Shown: positions 53,786 to 63,596, counted from the stretch's first letter. The stretch: DNA of 64,000 nt from an uncultured Thalassotalea sp. (GCA_947492575.1 CANLNK010000001.1:248001-312000), one strand, 5' to 3'. Numbers and translations are program-made. Notes: generated from the letters alone by a model not told the origin.

Positions 53786-54784
53786 ATGACACAAACCATT
53801 ATGGAACAAGAGGCAGCGCAAGCGCCTGAAATTATTCGTGAACAATTAGCTGCAAATGCTCAGTTAATGGCTGTTGTGGGTGAAAAGCTACGTGCATTTA
53901 AGCCGCATATGGCGATGATTATTGGTCGCGGGTCGTCTGATCACGCTGGCGTCTTCGGTAAGTACTTGATTGAAATTGAAGCTGGTGTTCCAGTGAGCTC
54001 AGCAGCACCTTCTGTAGCGAGTGTTTATGGTAAAACCTTGGCGCTCAAAGGTGCACTAGTCATTGTTATTTCGCAATCGGGCCGCAGCCCAGACATTATT
54101 GCACAAGCTGAAATGGCGAAAAAAGCAGGCGCATATTGTATTGCTTTGGTTAACGATGAAACCTCTCCTTTGGCAGAGGTGGTTGACGACTTTATTCCAC
54201 TCAAAGCGGGCGCAGAAATTTCAGTAGCAGCAACTAAAAGCTATTTAGCAACGCTTTCGGCGCTATTGCAGTTAACGGCAAATTGGACTGAAAATACGGC
54301 GCTAATTAACGCGCTACAGCAACTTCCTGAACAACTTGCAGCTATGGTGGCGAGCGGTCCTCAATTGACGCCAGAATCTCTTGATAACGTTAAAAATATG
54401 GTGGTACTTGGTCGAGGATTAGGCTTTGCGGTTTCAAAAGAAATGGCGCTGAAGCTTAAAGAAGTTGCCAGTATTCACGCGGAATCTTTCAGCAGTGCTG
54501 AGTTCTTGCATGGACCTGTCACCCTCGTAGAGCAAGGTTTAGCAATTTTAAACTGCGCGGTACATGACGAGAGTGCAAATTCTCATGAAGAACAAATCAA
54601 AGAAGTAGCGAGTAGGGGCGCCGATGTTGTTCATTTGAATCAACTAGATAATAGCATTCACCCAAGATTAGCACCGCTAGTGGTATTGCAGCGTTTCTAC
54701 CTAGATGTTGCACATTTGGCTGTGGCACGAGGCTTCAATCCTGATAGCCCGAAAGGCTTAAAGAAAGTCACTAAGACCGTCTAA
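53786..54784 (+). CDS. nagB-II: Glucosamine-6-phosphate deaminase NagB-II (SIS domains)
   Basis: 332 aa from the ATG at 53,786; an upstream in-frame ATG at 53,759 lacks a clear ribosome-binding site. Two SIS (sugar isomerase) domains (IGRGSSDHAG, SQSGRSPDI; VLGRGLGFAVSKEMALKLKEVA) resemble the isomerase half of GlmS without the glutaminase domain. In Shewanella-type GlcNAc pathways such a protein (NagB-II) deaminates glucosamine-6-phosphate to fructose-6-phosphate. It lies between nagK and nagA with a 12-nt gap to nagA. Confidence 0.85.
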   Translation: MTQTIMEQEAAQAPEIIREQLAANAQLMAVVGEKLRAFKPHMAMIIGRGSSDHAGVFGKYLIEIEAGVPVSSAAPSVASVYGKTLALKGALVIVISQSGRSPDIIAQAEMAKKAGAYCIALVNDETSPLAEVVDDFIPLKAGAEISVAATKSYLATLSALLQLTANWTENTALINALQQLPEQLAAMVASGPQLTPESLDNVKNMVVLGRGLGFAVSKEMALKLKEVASIHAESFSSAEFLHGPVTLVEQGLAILNCAVHDESANSHEEQIKEVASRGADVVHLNQLDNSIHPRLAPLVVLQRFYLDVAHLAVARGFNPDSPKGLKKVTKTV

Positions 54785-54796
54785 CGGAGATAACTT

Positions 54797-55945
54797 ATGA
54801 CAACGACGACACGTCAGCAACAACAGTTCTTCGCCAAGCGTTTATTTGATGGTGAGCAGATGCTGGACAATGTGCGTTTTACGGTGGTAAACGGGAGTAT
54901 TGAAGGTATCGATATTGGCACCCAGCTTGGTGCTGAAGATACCGTGCTAGCGAGCTTTGTGGTGCCTGGCTTTGTCGATTTGCAAGTAAACGGCGGTGGT
55001 GGAGTGTTACTAAACAGCACACCTACGGTCGAGGGCATTAAAACCATGATGGCAGCACACGCCAAATTTGGTACAACCGCAATGTTGCCGACCTTAATTA
55101 CCGATAAAGTGGAGGTAATGGCAGCAGCAGCAGACGCGATAGCTAAAGCAATTGCCTCAGGTGTTGCTGGCATAAAGGGCATTCATTTTGAAGGGCCGCA
55201 TCTATCTGTTGCCAAAAAGGGCGCACATAGCGCGGAATTTATTCGCCCGATCTCTGAGCAGGAATGGCAGGTACTATCTCGTCGGGATATTGGCAAAGTC
55301 ATTGTTACGCTTGCGCCTGAAAACGTTTTACCGAGCGATATTAAGAAAATGGTGAGCCTAGGCATTAAAGTTTGTCTAGGGCATAGCAATGCAGATGTTC
55401 ACACCGCCCAGAAAGCAATCGAAGCAGGCGCAGATGGTTTTACCCATTTATACAACGCCATGTCACCACTGACAGGTAGAGCGCCCGGTATGGTGGGATG
55501 TGCGCTACAAAATGATAATACAGCATGCGGTATTATTGTAGATGGTCATCATGTCGCATTTGAAAGTTGTCAACTCGCCGAAAAAATAAAGCCGAACGGT
55601 AAACTGTTTTTAGTCACAGATGCCATGCCACCTGTAGGCACTGACGAACAAGAATTTAACTTCTTTGATCGCAAGGTCACCTTGGCAGATGGCAAGTTAA
55701 CGTCAACCACAGGCGAACTCGCTGGATCTGTGTTGGATATGGCAACAGCGGTGAGGAACTGTCATCACAGTATGAAGGTGTCATTGACCAAGTCACTGCA
55801 AATGGCGAGCTTGTTTCCAGCGCAATACATCAATGAGAGTCCTAACATTGGAAAACTATCAGTCGGCTCTAGTGCTGACTTTGTACTACTTAATGATGAT
55901 CTTTATGTCGAGCAGACATGGGTGGCAGGCACACGTATAGTTTAA
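54797..55945 (+). CDS. nagA: N-acetylglucosamine-6-phosphate deacetylase
   Basis: 382 aa amidohydrolase of the NagA type. Visible motifs: FEGPHLS (about 131-137, metal Glu), LGHSNADV and THLYNAMSPLTGRAPG (metal His), and the catalytic Asp in LVTDAMPPVG (about 273-282). It removes acetate from GlcNAc-6-phosphate in the cytoplasm. GGAG is 7 nt upstream of the start. Third gene of the operon. Confidence 0.93.
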   Translation: MTTTTRQQQQFFAKRLFDGEQMLDNVRFTVVNGSIEGIDIGTQLGAEDTVLASFVVPGFVDLQVNGGGGVLLNSTPTVEGIKTMMAAHAKFGTTAMLPTLITDKVEVMAAAADAIAKAIASGVAGIKGIHFEGPHLSVAKKGAHSAEFIRPISEQEWQVLSRRDIGKVIVTLAPENVLPSDIKKMVSLGIKVCLGHSNADVHTAQKAIEAGADGFTHLYNAMSPLTGRAPGMVGCALQNDNTACGIIVDGHHVAFESCQLAEKIKPNGKLFLVTDAMPPVGTDEQEFNFFDRKVTLADGKLTSTTGELAGSVLDMATAVRNCHHSMKVSLTKSLQMASLFPAQYINESPNIGKLSVGSSADFVLLNDDLYVEQTWVAGTRIV

Positions 55946-56023
55946 AGCGTGATTTGGTAACACTCTTTAAACTATTGTTTATTAATAAATAATTATAAAA
56001 ACAAACACAACGAGGAACGCAAG

Positions 56024-57316
56024 ATGACAACTCAGGCAATTTCGGCACAGACTAAAAGTAGTTTCGTGCCTATGGTCATTGTCGCCATGCTCTTTTTTAT
56101 ACTTGGCTTCGCGACATGGTTAAATGGCTCATTAATGCCGTACTTGAAACAAGTTCTGCAATTGACTCCCTTTCAAGCATCACTAATCCTGTTTTCTTTC
56201 TACATCGCCGTAACCTTTACTGCTATTCCATCTGCGTGGGTGATTCGAAAGGTTGGCTACAAAACAGGTATGGCATTGGGAATGGGGGGCATGATGATGG
56301 CTGGCTTCCTCTTTATTCCAGCAGCTAAGACACAGATTTTTGCCTTGTTTTTGTTTGCTCAGTTGGTCATGGGGGCAGGACAGACTTTACTGCAAACAGC
56401 GGTTAACCCTTACGTTGTGCGTATCGGTCCAGAGGAATCTGCGGCTGTGCGCGTAAGTATCATGGGTATCCTCAATAAAGGTGCTGGTGTCGTCGCACCG
56501 ATTGTATTTACCGCATTAATTTTAAGTAACTTTAAATACGGTGTGGATACTGAATTAACTGCAACCCAGATTGACGAAATGGCCAATGGCTTAGTACTGC
56601 CATATATCGGTATGGCAATATTCATCGGTGTATTAGCGTTAGCTGTATATTTTTCTCCTCTGCCAGAGTTATCGAAAGAAGAAGATGAAGGGAACGATTC
56701 GAACCGAGTCAAGGAGGCATTGGCGCATCCGAAATTGGCGCTTGGTGTTGTGGCTATTTTTGTTTATGTGGCAGTTGAGGTTATTGCTGCAGACACAATA
56801 GGGACATTTGCGCTCTCGCTAGGGATTGAAAATTACGCCGTGATGACTTCATATACCATGGTGTGTATGGTCTTGGGCTACGTCTTAGGCATTCTCACGA
56901 TTCCTAAGTTTATCTCTCAGCCAACGGCTCTAATGATCTCTGCGATACTCGGGGTATTACTGACTTTGACTATCTTGGTAATTAACACTGAATCAACCGT
57001 ATTGAGTGATGCTTTACTGGTGCCTTTGGGTGGTGCTCAACTGCCTGATGCTCTGCTGCTAATTGCTGCACTAGGTTTAGCTAATGCCATTGTATGGCCA
57101 GCAGTTTGGCCGCTGGCATTGTCAGGCTTGGGCAATTTAACGAGTACTGGTTCTGCATTACTTGTCATGGGTATTGCAGGTGGCGCATTTGGTCCGCTTT
57201 TTTGGGGGCTGCTAAGTGGCGTAAGTAGTATGCAAATAGGTTATTCTGTGATGCTTCCGTGTTACCTATTTATTTTTTATTACGCCGCTAAAGGGCACAA
57301 AAAAAACGAATGGTAA
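56024..57316 (+). CDS. nagP: GlcNAc permease NagP (MFS sugar transporter)
   Basis: 430 aa, twelve predicted membrane helices, MFS fold of the fucose/GlcNAc-permease group (FATWLNGSLMPYLK in TM1, RKVGYKTGMALGMG between TM2-3). It imports free GlcNAc into the cytoplasm for NagK, replacing a PTS. GAGGAA lies before the ATG; the 78-nt gap to nagA leaves room for a weak promoter, but no NagR box is visible there. Confidence 0.88.
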   Translation: MTTQAISAQTKSSFVPMVIVAMLFFILGFATWLNGSLMPYLKQVLQLTPFQASLILFSFYIAVTFTAIPSAWVIRKVGYKTGMALGMGGMMMAGFLFIPAAKTQIFALFLFAQLVMGAGQTLLQTAVNPYVVRIGPEESAAVRVSIMGILNKGAGVVAPIVFTALILSNFKYGVDTELTATQIDEMANGLVLPYIGMAIFIGVLALAVYFSPLPELSKEEDEGNDSNRVKEALAHPKLALGVVAIFVYVAVEVIAADTIGTFALSLGIENYAVMTSYTMVCMVLGYVLGILTIPKFISQPTALMISAILGVLLTLTILVINTESTVLSDALLVPLGGAQLPDALLLIAALGLANAIVWPAVWPLALSGLGNLTSTGSALLVMGIAGGAFGPLFWGLLSGVSSMQIGYSVMLPCYLFIFYYAAKGHKKNEW

Positions 57317-57409
57317 CAGGCTCTTAACATAAACTTTTAGCCCTGTTTACATTAGCTGATTACTGCTTTACTTCATTGTTTTTTTGATTAGAATCGAAGG
57401 CATAGAATT

Positions 57410-57445
57410 GTATCAATTGAACTAAAAATTAAGTTCAATTGATAC
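57410..57445. promoter_or_regulatory. Perfect 14-bp inverted repeat before the next gene
   Basis: GTATCAATTGAACT (57,410-57,423) and AGTTCAATTGATAC (57,432-57,445) with an 8-nt A/T loop, ending 9 nt before the AAGGAAG ribosome-binding site of the following gene. It may be an operator or an mRNA hairpin; no matching regulator is known to me. Confidence 0.6.
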
Positions 57446-57466
57446 TAAGCAGTAAGGAAGCTGATT

Positions 57467-57841
57467 TTGATTGAACACTCGTGGCACGGCCATTATTTTC
57501 TCGGTAAATTCTCTGGGAATGTAACTGCAGAACATATCTTTCGAGCAATGAAAGGTTTTTATCGTGATGATAGAAGTGAGGCGGCTCAAGCCATTGTCAT
57601 CGACCTTTCGCAAGTAGAGACAATACCCTATCAAAGCGAGTTAATAAGAGATATTGTTCGTATTGATCAACTACACTCCCATCTCCAAACTAACCTCAAA
57701 TTCGCTTTTGTTAATGGCAATGAAAACACGCAGAAGTTCATTGATGCCTACCTAGAAAAGGCATCAGTGATTAAATGGCGCTATGCCTGTTTCGAAGAGC
57801 TACCGCTGGCAAACATGTGGGTATGCACAACCGACTTCTAA
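57467..57841 (+). CDS. Small STAS-like hypothetical protein
   Basis: 124 aa from a TTG start with AAGGAAG 6 nt upstream. Cytoplasmic, mixed alpha/beta. IVIDLSQVETIPYQSE (about 43-58) and LKFAFVNGNENTQKFIDAYL resemble STAS/SpoIIAA-like folds, but no family is certain. The long inverted repeat precedes it. Confidence 0.55.
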   Translation: MIEHSWHGHYFLGKFSGNVTAEHIFRAMKGFYRDDRSEAAQAIVIDLSQVETIPYQSELIRDIVRIDQLHSHLQTNLKFAFVNGNENTQKFIDAYLEKASVIKWRYACFEELPLANMWVCTTDF

Positions 57842-57890
57842 AAATGCTTTTTCGAAATAGAAATAGTCATTGGCTAGGCAGGCGTTAAGT

Positions 57891-57918
57891 CATAAAAAAG
57901 CCAGCATAAGCTGGCTTT
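57891..57918 (-). terminator. Terminator of the ccmABCDE operon
   Basis: Hairpin AAAGCCAGC (57,897-57,905), loop ATAA, GCTGGCTTT (57,910-57,918). Read leftward it ends in a T run (+ strand A run before it), suited to stop transcription from ccmE. Confidence 0.85.
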
Positions 57919-57954
57919 CGTTTTGGCTGGTTTCTTCTACTAGTTTGGCAGCTA

Positions 57955-58467
57955 TTAGTAACTACCTTCTAACTGCTCTTTTGAGTAGGAAGGCTTACTG
58001 TGTTTTTCACCAGCAGCATCTGCCAACTCTTTTGGCATGTAGTTCTCATCATGCTTCGCTAAAACTTCGCTAGCATTGATAATAAAACCGTCCATTAGTG
58101 TACCGTTAGCAACGATACCTTGGCCTTCGCGGAATAGGTCAGGCAGAATGCCGTCGTATTTGATAGTGATCATTGGGTCGTCTTCGCTAAAGCTGATAGG
58201 CATTTTCATATCGGATAAACGAAAAGACACTTTTAAACTGTCTTGGTCACGTACAACGCTCTCTGGCACCACTAATCCGCCGACGCGTAAGCGCTGTCCA
58301 ATTTGTGCCTTTAAGCCTGTGTCCTCTTTACCGTAGTGAACTTCTGATGGTTTGTAGAATAAATCGATATTCTGACTCAGCGCATAAAGCACTAAACCTG
58401 ATACAACACCTAAGCCTGTTAATACAGATAAAACTATGGTTAAACGTTTTTTACGTCTTGGATTCAT
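57955..58467 (-). CDS. ccmE: CcmE, periplasmic haem chaperone
   Basis: 170 aa. N-terminal membrane anchor (about 9-29), OB-fold periplasmic domain ([28 protein letters not shown]) and the haem-binding His139 in VLAKHDENY. Receives haem from CcmABCD and hands it to the CcmFGH lyase. Last gene of the operon, 12 nt after ccmD. Confidence 0.95.
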   Translation of the reverse strand: MNPRRKKRLTIVLSVLTGLGVVSGLVLYALSQNIDLFYKPSEVHYGKEDTGLKAQIGQRLRVGGLVVPESVVRDQDSLKVSFRLSDMKMPISFSEDDPMITIKYDGILPDLFREGQGIVANGTLMDGFIINASEVLAKHDENYMPKELADAAGEKHSKPSYSKEQLEGSY

Positions 58468-58479
58468 GAATAAACCTCG

Positions 58480-58731
58480 TTACTGGCTGGTCGATTCCGA
58501 CACACTAGCTTGTGCTTCTGCTTCTGCTTCTGCTTCTGCTTGTGCTTGAGCTTGCTGTAAGCGCTGCTCTCGCTTTACTTGACGCGCGATATTGGCACGT
58601 GCATTTTTGTGTGACAATAGCGTGGAAAATATTAGTAACAATATTAATGCTGCCGAAGCACCGAAGCTAAGCCAAACATAGAAGCCATAGCCGCCCATAT
58701 CAAGAAAAGAAGCAAAACTGTCAAACTGCAT
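58480..58731 (-). CDS. ccmD: CcmD, small haem-exporter subunit
   Basis: 83 aa with one membrane helix (about 15-42) and a basic segment after it, as in CcmD, but with an added Ala/Glu/Gln repeat tail. It helps release holo-CcmE from CcmABC. Overlaps ccmC by 1 nt (start/stop shared), so translationally coupled. Confidence 0.9.
   Translation of the reverse strand: MQFDSFASFLDMGGYGFYVWLSFGASAALILLLIFSTLLSHKNARANIARQVKREQRLQQAQAQAEAEAEAEAQASVSESTSQ
58508..58555. repeat. Hexanucleotide repeat in the ccmD tail
   Basis: Eight 6-bp units of the GCTTNN type (four consecutive GCTTCT flanked by GCTTGT, GCTTGA, GCTTGC), coding the Ala-Glu/Ala-Gln run of CcmD on the minus strand. Unit changes keep frame. 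Confidence 0.85.
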
Positions 58732-59474
58732 TAGTTAACCTCACTTGTGACAAGATTGCGCACCCAAGGACGCATTTTGTTGCGTGTGATGATCTCTGTT
58801 TGAAAGCGAACACACGCCACTGCACCCACTAAAAGTCCAAACCCTAAGAAGCATAAAACGAATGGCCAGTACATTTCAGAGGCCATTGCTGGCGCACCTA
58901 GTTTTGATACTGTCGCCCCTTGATGGAGGGTATTCCACCATTCGACAGAGTATTTAATAATAGGTAAGTTGATGACACCGACTAGCGCTAAGATGCCGGC
59001 TGCTTTACCTGCCATTTGCTTGTCGTCGAATGCGTTGTGTAAGGCAATAACACCAAGATAGAGAAATAGTAAAATAAGCTCTGAAGTGAGCCTTGCATCC
59101 CACACCCACCAAGTGCCCCACATAGGTTTACCCCACGCTGCACCTGTTAATAGGGCAATTGCAGTAAATACAGCGCCAATTGGTGCTAACGCGGCAGCTG
59201 ATGCGTCGGCTAGTCTCACTTGCCAAACCAAGCTACTAAGCGCAGCAATAGCCATTGCTAAATAGATGCTCATTGAAAGAATCGCACTAGGTACGTGAAT
59301 GTAGAAAATTCTGAAACTTTCCCCTTGCTGATAGTCAGCTGGTGCGAATAAAAGTGCCCAAATTAAACCAACAGTCAGCAATAACGCACTTGCCCAACCA
59401 AGCCAAGGTTTAAGTTTGCCAGCAAAGTGATAAGACACTTCAGGGTTAGCGTAGGGATGTAACCATTTCCACAT
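58731..59474 (-). CDS. ccmC: CcmC, haem-delivery membrane protein
   Basis: 247 aa, six membrane helices, with the tryptophan-rich haem-binding motif WGTWWVWDARLTSELILL in the middle and the conserved flanking His residues. Passes haem to CcmE with CcmAB. Sits between ccmB (adjacent codons) and ccmD. Confidence 0.95.
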   Translation of the reverse strand: MWKWLHPYANPEVSYHFAGKLKPWLGWASALLLTVGLIWALLFAPADYQQGESFRIFYIHVPSAILSMSIYLAMAIAALSSLVWQVRLADASAAALAPIGAVFTAIALLTGAAWGKPMWGTWWVWDARLTSELILLFLYLGVIALHNAFDDKQMAGKAAGILALVGVINLPIIKYSVEWWNTLHQGATVSKLGAPAMASEMYWPFVLCFLGFGLLVGAVACVRFQTEIITRNKMRPWVRNLVTSEVN

Positions 59475-60158
59475 TTAGTTAGTACTCACTTTTAAAGCTG
59501 CTCCTACTGCAAAAGGAGCTAATGTTAAAGAGCCAAAAAATAGCGCGGCAATTATAGCAAGTTGTCCGTTGTAGGGTAAGTTCAAGCTTGCGGTATCTAT
59601 TGCACTTGTCGCAAAAATTAGGACGGGAATGTACAAAGGCAAAACGATGAGGCTGAGCAATACGCCACCTTTTTTAACACCCACAGTCAATGCCGCGCCG
59701 ATAGCGCCAATGAAACTTAATACGGGCGTACCTAGCAACAAGGTCAAAAATAGTGCTGAATAACTCTGCTCTGGTAAGTAGAGCAGCGCGGCTAATATTG
59801 GAGCAACCAGAATAAGCGGTAACCCCGTTAACAACCAATGGGCAGTAATTTTAGCCAAGGTAAATATAAATAGTGGTTGTGGGCTAATCAGCATTTGTTC
59901 TAATGAACCATCGTTATGATCAGCTTTAAACAAACGATCAAGCGACAACAGTGTCGCTAATAGTGCCGACACCCAAATAATACCCGGTGCAATCTTTGCC
60001 AACGTATTAGCTTGTGGGCCTATACCTAGCGGAAACAATGTGACAACGATAATAAAGAACAGCAATGGATTAAGCATTTCGTCTTTATGACGAAAGGCTA
60101 TTGTTAAGTCACGCTTGAGTACGAGAGCGAATGTTTGGCGGTAAGATAAAGACGACAT
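59475..60158 (-). CDS. ccmB: CcmB, haem exporter membrane subunit
   Basis: 227 aa, six membrane helices, N-terminal FALVLKRDLTIAFRHKDEMLNPLLFF is the CcmB signature. Membrane partner of the CcmA ATPase. The start lies 3 nt after ccmA and the stop abuts ccmC. Confidence 0.95.
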   Translation of the reverse strand: MSSLSYRQTFALVLKRDLTIAFRHKDEMLNPLLFFIIVVTLFPLGIGPQANTLAKIAPGIIWVSALLATLLSLDRLFKADHNDGSLEQMLISPQPLFIFTLAKITAHWLLTGLPLILVAPILAALLYLPEQSYSALFLTLLLGTPVLSFIGAIGAALTVGVKKGGVLLSLIVLPLYIPVLIFATSAIDTASLNLPYNGQLAIIAALFFGSLTLAPFAVGAALKVSTN

Positions 60159-60161
60159 AAT

Positions 60162-60800
60162 CTAGAACAACCTGTAAGCCAAGGTTATTTTCTTCACCAT
60201 GTTTTCTGGCAAGGCTAAATCTTGGTGAGTAGTTAATATCACACAGCCGCCATTTTGGGCATGTTCAACAAAAAGTTTCTCCAAAGCTGTAACACCTTGC
60301 TTGTCGATAGCCGTGAATGGTTCATCTAAAATCCAAACTTTGGCATTCGACTGCCAAAGCCTTGCAAGTGCGATTCTGCGATGTTGACCAGCACTTAAAT
60401 GTGACGCAGTAACATCTTCAAAGCCAAGTAAATTAACCTTTGCCAGTGTGTCTTCTGCAAGTGATGAATCACCACCTGCCATTGCTAGATTAAAGGCTAA
60501 GTTTTCTTGTGCACTTAATTCTGCTTTGACCCCGGGCATATGCCCTAGATAAAGCAGATCCTGATGATATCGCTCGGCGTATTGGACAATAGGTTTACCT
60601 ATGTAGCTAATAGAGCCTTCATATGGTTGAGATAAACCCGCAAGTAATCTTAACAGGCTGGTTTTGCCAGCGCCGTTTGGACCTTCTACTTGCACTATGT
60701 CCCCCGCGTTGATTGCAAACGACAGTTGATCGAAAAGGATACGGTCTTCTCGGACGCAGGTTAAATGCTCAGCTTGAACAAGAGGAGATGAATTAGACAA
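60162..60800 (-). CDS. ccmA: CcmA, haem exporter ATP-binding subunit
   Basis: 212 aa ABC ATPase with Walker [15 protein letters not shown] (about 39-51), signature HLSAGQHRR and Walker [12 protein letters not shown]. Uses ATP to release holo-CcmE with CcmBC. First gene of the leftward operon and divergent from ccmF across 260 bp. Confidence 0.95.
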   Translation of the reverse strand: MSNSSPLVQAEHLTCVREDRILFDQLSFAINAGDIVQVEGPNGAGKTSLLRLLAGLSQPYEGSISYIGKPIVQYAERYHQDLLYLGHMPGVKAELSAQENLAFNLAMAGGDSSLAEDTLAKVNLLGFEDVTASHLSAGQHRRIALARLWQSNAKVWILDEPFTAIDKQGVTALEKLFVEHAQNGGCVILTTHQDLALPENMVKKITLAYRLF

Positions 60801-61060
60801 AAGACTTACTTCGGCTAGTTATATAGGTGATGAGTAAATTAGTATGGTGGCTATCATACACCAAATCGTTAACTACGAAAAAGTTCAGAAACCAAGCGAT
60901 TGCATTTTTATTGTGACAAATCATGAAATAGACATAAATTGTAGCGATTTACTTTGGTTTAATACTGATTAATTTTGGTGAATAATGGTAGAATCTTCGC
61001 GTTTTTTCAGCGCATTTCTAACGAGGTGTGCAGCAATATTGCAGGCTATTGGAGAAGTAC
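60801..61060. promoter_or_regulatory. Divergent region ccmA / ccmF
   Basis: 260 bp of A/T-rich DNA that must carry the promoters for both ccm operons. I see no clear paired promoter or strong palindrome. The ccmF ribosome-binding site GGAG is at 61,051-61,054. Confidence 0.5.
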
Positions 61061-63037
61061 ATGATTCCTGAGTTAGGGCATTTTTCCCTGATCATCGCTT
61101 TAGCGTTTGCTATGTGTCTATCGACCATACCGCTAATTGGTGTTTACGCTAACCAACCTAAACTTGCCGGTTATGCTAAACCATTGACCTTTGGTATGTT
61201 TATTTTTACAACGATTAGTCTCGTTATTCTTGGTTACAGTTTTGTCGTTGACGACTTCTCGGTTCGTTACATTGCTGGTCACTCCAATAGTCATCTTCCT
61301 TATTATTTCAAAATCAGCGCTGTGTGGGGCGGACATGAAGGCTCACTTTTATTGTGGGTGTTCTCGTTAACCGCTTGGACAATGGCAGTAGCCCAGTTCA
61401 GTAAGAATATCGAGCAGGCATTTATTGCCCGCGTGTTGGCCGTCCTTGGCATGATTTCTGTGGGCTTTATGGTATTTACCTTATTAACTTCAAACCCATT
61501 TGAACGCCTGTGGCCAAACGTGCCAATGGAAGGGCGAGACTTAAATCCACTATTACAAGATGTTGGCTTGATTGTGCACCCGCCGATGCTATACATGGGC
61601 TATGTAGGATTCTCAGTAGCTTTTGCATTTGCTGTTGCTGCCTTAATGTGTGGCAAGATGGATGCCGCATGGGCACGTTGGTCACGTCCTTGGACAGTTG
61701 GTGCTTGGATATTCTTAACACTAGGTATTGCGCTAGGTAGTTGGTGGGCATATTACGAACTCGGCTGGGGCGGTTGGTGGTTCTGGGATCCAGTAGAAAA
61801 CGCGTCATTTATGCCTTGGCTTGTTGGTACGGCGCTTATTCACTCACTTGCCGTAACTGAAAAACGTGGTGCCTTTAGAAACTGGACAGTGTTGCTGGCA
61901 ATATTTGCCTTTAGCTTGAGTTTATTGGGTACCTTTATTGTTCGTTCGGGTGTTATTACTTCGGTTCACTCGTTTGCGGCAGACCCAACGCGTGGTGCAT
62001 TTATCCTATTGCTACTGGCTATAGCGGTAGGAGGCTCGTTGACCTTGTACGCATTTAGAGCCAGTAATGTGCAATCGTTTTCACGTTTCTCATTCTACTC
62101 TCGTGAAACTGCGTTATTAGTAGCTAACGTTATCCTTGTGGTGTCAGCGGTGACTGTTATGTTGGGTACGTTATACCCGCTATTTATTGACGCGCTTGGT
62201 TTAGGCAAAATCTCAGTTGGCCCTCCATACTTCAATGCGGTTTTTGTTCCGATGATGTGCCTGCTTTTCGTGGTGATGGGAATCGGGCCATTGATTCGTT
62301 GGAAGAAAGCGAAGCAAGGTGAACTTCGTAAACAAATAAACCCAATAACCGTGGCGAGTGTTGTTGTTGGTTTGTCTTTCCCCTTCCTTTACGGTGGCGC
62401 GTTCGACTGGCTAGTCAGCTTAGGTATTGCACTAGCGACATGGGTGGCTTTGGTTGTTATTAAAGAAGCAGTTAATCAACTGAAGTTGACGGGTAAATTA
62501 TCAATGAGCCAATTAGGCATGACCATTGCCCATTTCGGTGTAGCGGTAACGGTTGTTGGTGTGACGCTAGTCTCAGTTTATGAAACCGAAACCAATGTTC
62601 GAATGAGCGCTGGTGATAGCGCCGTAGTAGATGGTTACACTATCAAATTCAATGGTATTAAACCGGTTCAAGGGCCAAACTACACGGCTGAACAAGGCCA
62701 GTTGGAGGTTTACCAAGGTGAAGAGTTCGTGGCGTTATTAAAGCCAGAACGCAGAACTTACATGGTGCAAACCATGGGTATGACAGAAGCTGCGATTGAC
62801 CCAGGTTTAACCCGCGATGTGTACCTAGCTTTAGGTGACCCATTAGGGCAAGGTGCATGGGCGATTCGCGTGCATATTAAGCCTTTTGTTCGCTGTATTT
62901 GGCTTGGTGCAATCTTTATGGGACTTGGTGGTTTGATGTCGGTATTGGATAAGCGATACCGTCAACGTCGACGTGCTAAGAATACTAAAAAAATAACAAG
63001 CGATAATGAACTGTCGCCGTCAACTCAATCAGCATAA
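61061..63037 (+). CDS. ccmF: CcmF, haem lyase subunit
   Basis: 658 aa from the ATG at 61,061 (GGAG seven nt upstream; an earlier in-frame start adds 11 residues). Multi-pass membrane protein with the WWD motif GWGGWWFWDPVENASFMPW near residues 230-250 and conserved His residues around it. Part of the lyase attaching haem to apocytochrome c in the periplasm. First gene of the rightward operon. Confidence 0.95.
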   Translation: MIPELGHFSLIIALAFAMCLSTIPLIGVYANQPKLAGYAKPLTFGMFIFTTISLVILGYSFVVDDFSVRYIAGHSNSHLPYYFKISAVWGGHEGSLLLWVFSLTAWTMAVAQFSKNIEQAFIARVLAVLGMISVGFMVFTLLTSNPFERLWPNVPMEGRDLNPLLQDVGLIVHPPMLYMGYVGFSVAFAFAVAALMCGKMDAAWARWSRPWTVGAWIFLTLGIALGSWWAYYELGWGGWWFWDPVENASFMPWLVGTALIHSLAVTEKRGAFRNWTVLLAIFAFSLSLLGTFIVRSGVITSVHSFAADPTRGAFILLLLAIAVGGSLTLYAFRASNVQSFSRFSFYSRETALLVANVILVVSAVTVMLGTLYPLFIDALGLGKISVGPPYFNAVFVPMMCLLFVVMGIGPLIRWKKAKQGELRKQINPITVASVVVGLSFPFLYGGAFDWLVSLGIALATWVALVVIKEAVNQLKLTGKLSMSQLGMTIAHFGVAVTVVGVTLVSVYETETNVRMSAGDSAVVDGYTIKFNGIKPVQGPNYTAEQGQLEVYQGEEFVALLKPERRTYMVQTMGMTEAAIDPGLTRDVYLALGDPLGQGAWAIRVHIKPFVRCIWLGAIFMGLGGLMSVLDKRYRQRRRAKNTKKITSDNELSPSTQSA

Positions 63038-63047
63038 GTAGTTTTAC

Positions 63048-63596
63048 ATGGGAAAAGTTATTCGTTTTTTACCGCTGATCGTATTTATTGCGCTTGGTGT
63101 TGTACTTTACCGCGGCTTGTTTTTAAAGCCGCAAGAATTACCATCTGCTCTGGTTGGGAAACCTATTCCTGCTTTTACATTAACCCAGTTAAAAGATGCT
63201 AATAAACAGTTAACAGCTGAAGATCTTAAAGGCGATATTGTGCTGCTTAATGTGTGGGCAACCTGGTGCCCTTCATGTCGCTACGAGCATCCATATTTGC
63301 TTGATATCGCTAAGAGCAGCCAAGTGACTTTGTATGGTTTGAATTACAAAGACGAACGCGATTTAGCGATCAAATGGTTAGAAGATTTAGGCGACCCTTA
63401 TCAATTCTCGGTATTCGATGAGGCTGGGCGCTTAGGTCTAGACATGGGCGTTTATGCTGCACCAGAAACTTTCGTAATAGACCATCATGGCATTATTCGT
63501 AAGCGTTTTGCTGGTCCTATTGACGCAGACGTTTGGCAAAGAGAATTTGCACCAATGATTAAAACAATCTCTCAAGAAAGAGCACGAGGTGAATAA
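63048..63596 (+). CDS. ccmG: CcmG/DsbE thioredoxin-like reductant
   Basis: 182 aa. N-terminal membrane anchor (about 5-22), thioredoxin fold with active-site WATWCPSCRYEH (CxxC about 74-77) and the usual cis-Pro region YAAPETFVID. Keeps apocytochrome thiols reduced. Overlaps ccmH by 1 nt (TAATG). Confidence 0.95.
   Translation: MGKVIRFLPLIVFIALGVVLYRGLFLKPQELPSALVGKPIPAFTLTQLKDANKQLTAEDLKGDIVLLNVWATWCPSCRYEHPYLLDIAKSSQVTLYGLNYKDERDLAIKWLEDLGDPYQFSVFDEAGRLGLDMGVYAAPETFVIDHHGIIRKRFAGPIDADVWQREFAPMIKTISQERARGE

Noticed and set aside
53786-54784. GlmS (glutamine-fructose-6-phosphate aminotransferase)
   Set aside because: The N-terminal glutaminase domain is absent; the nagK-nagA context points to the NagB-II deaminase.
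57317-57400. Possible hairpin (AACAGG...CCCTGTT) after nagP as a terminator
   Set aside because: The stem is imperfect with bulges and lacks a T run, so I did not call it.
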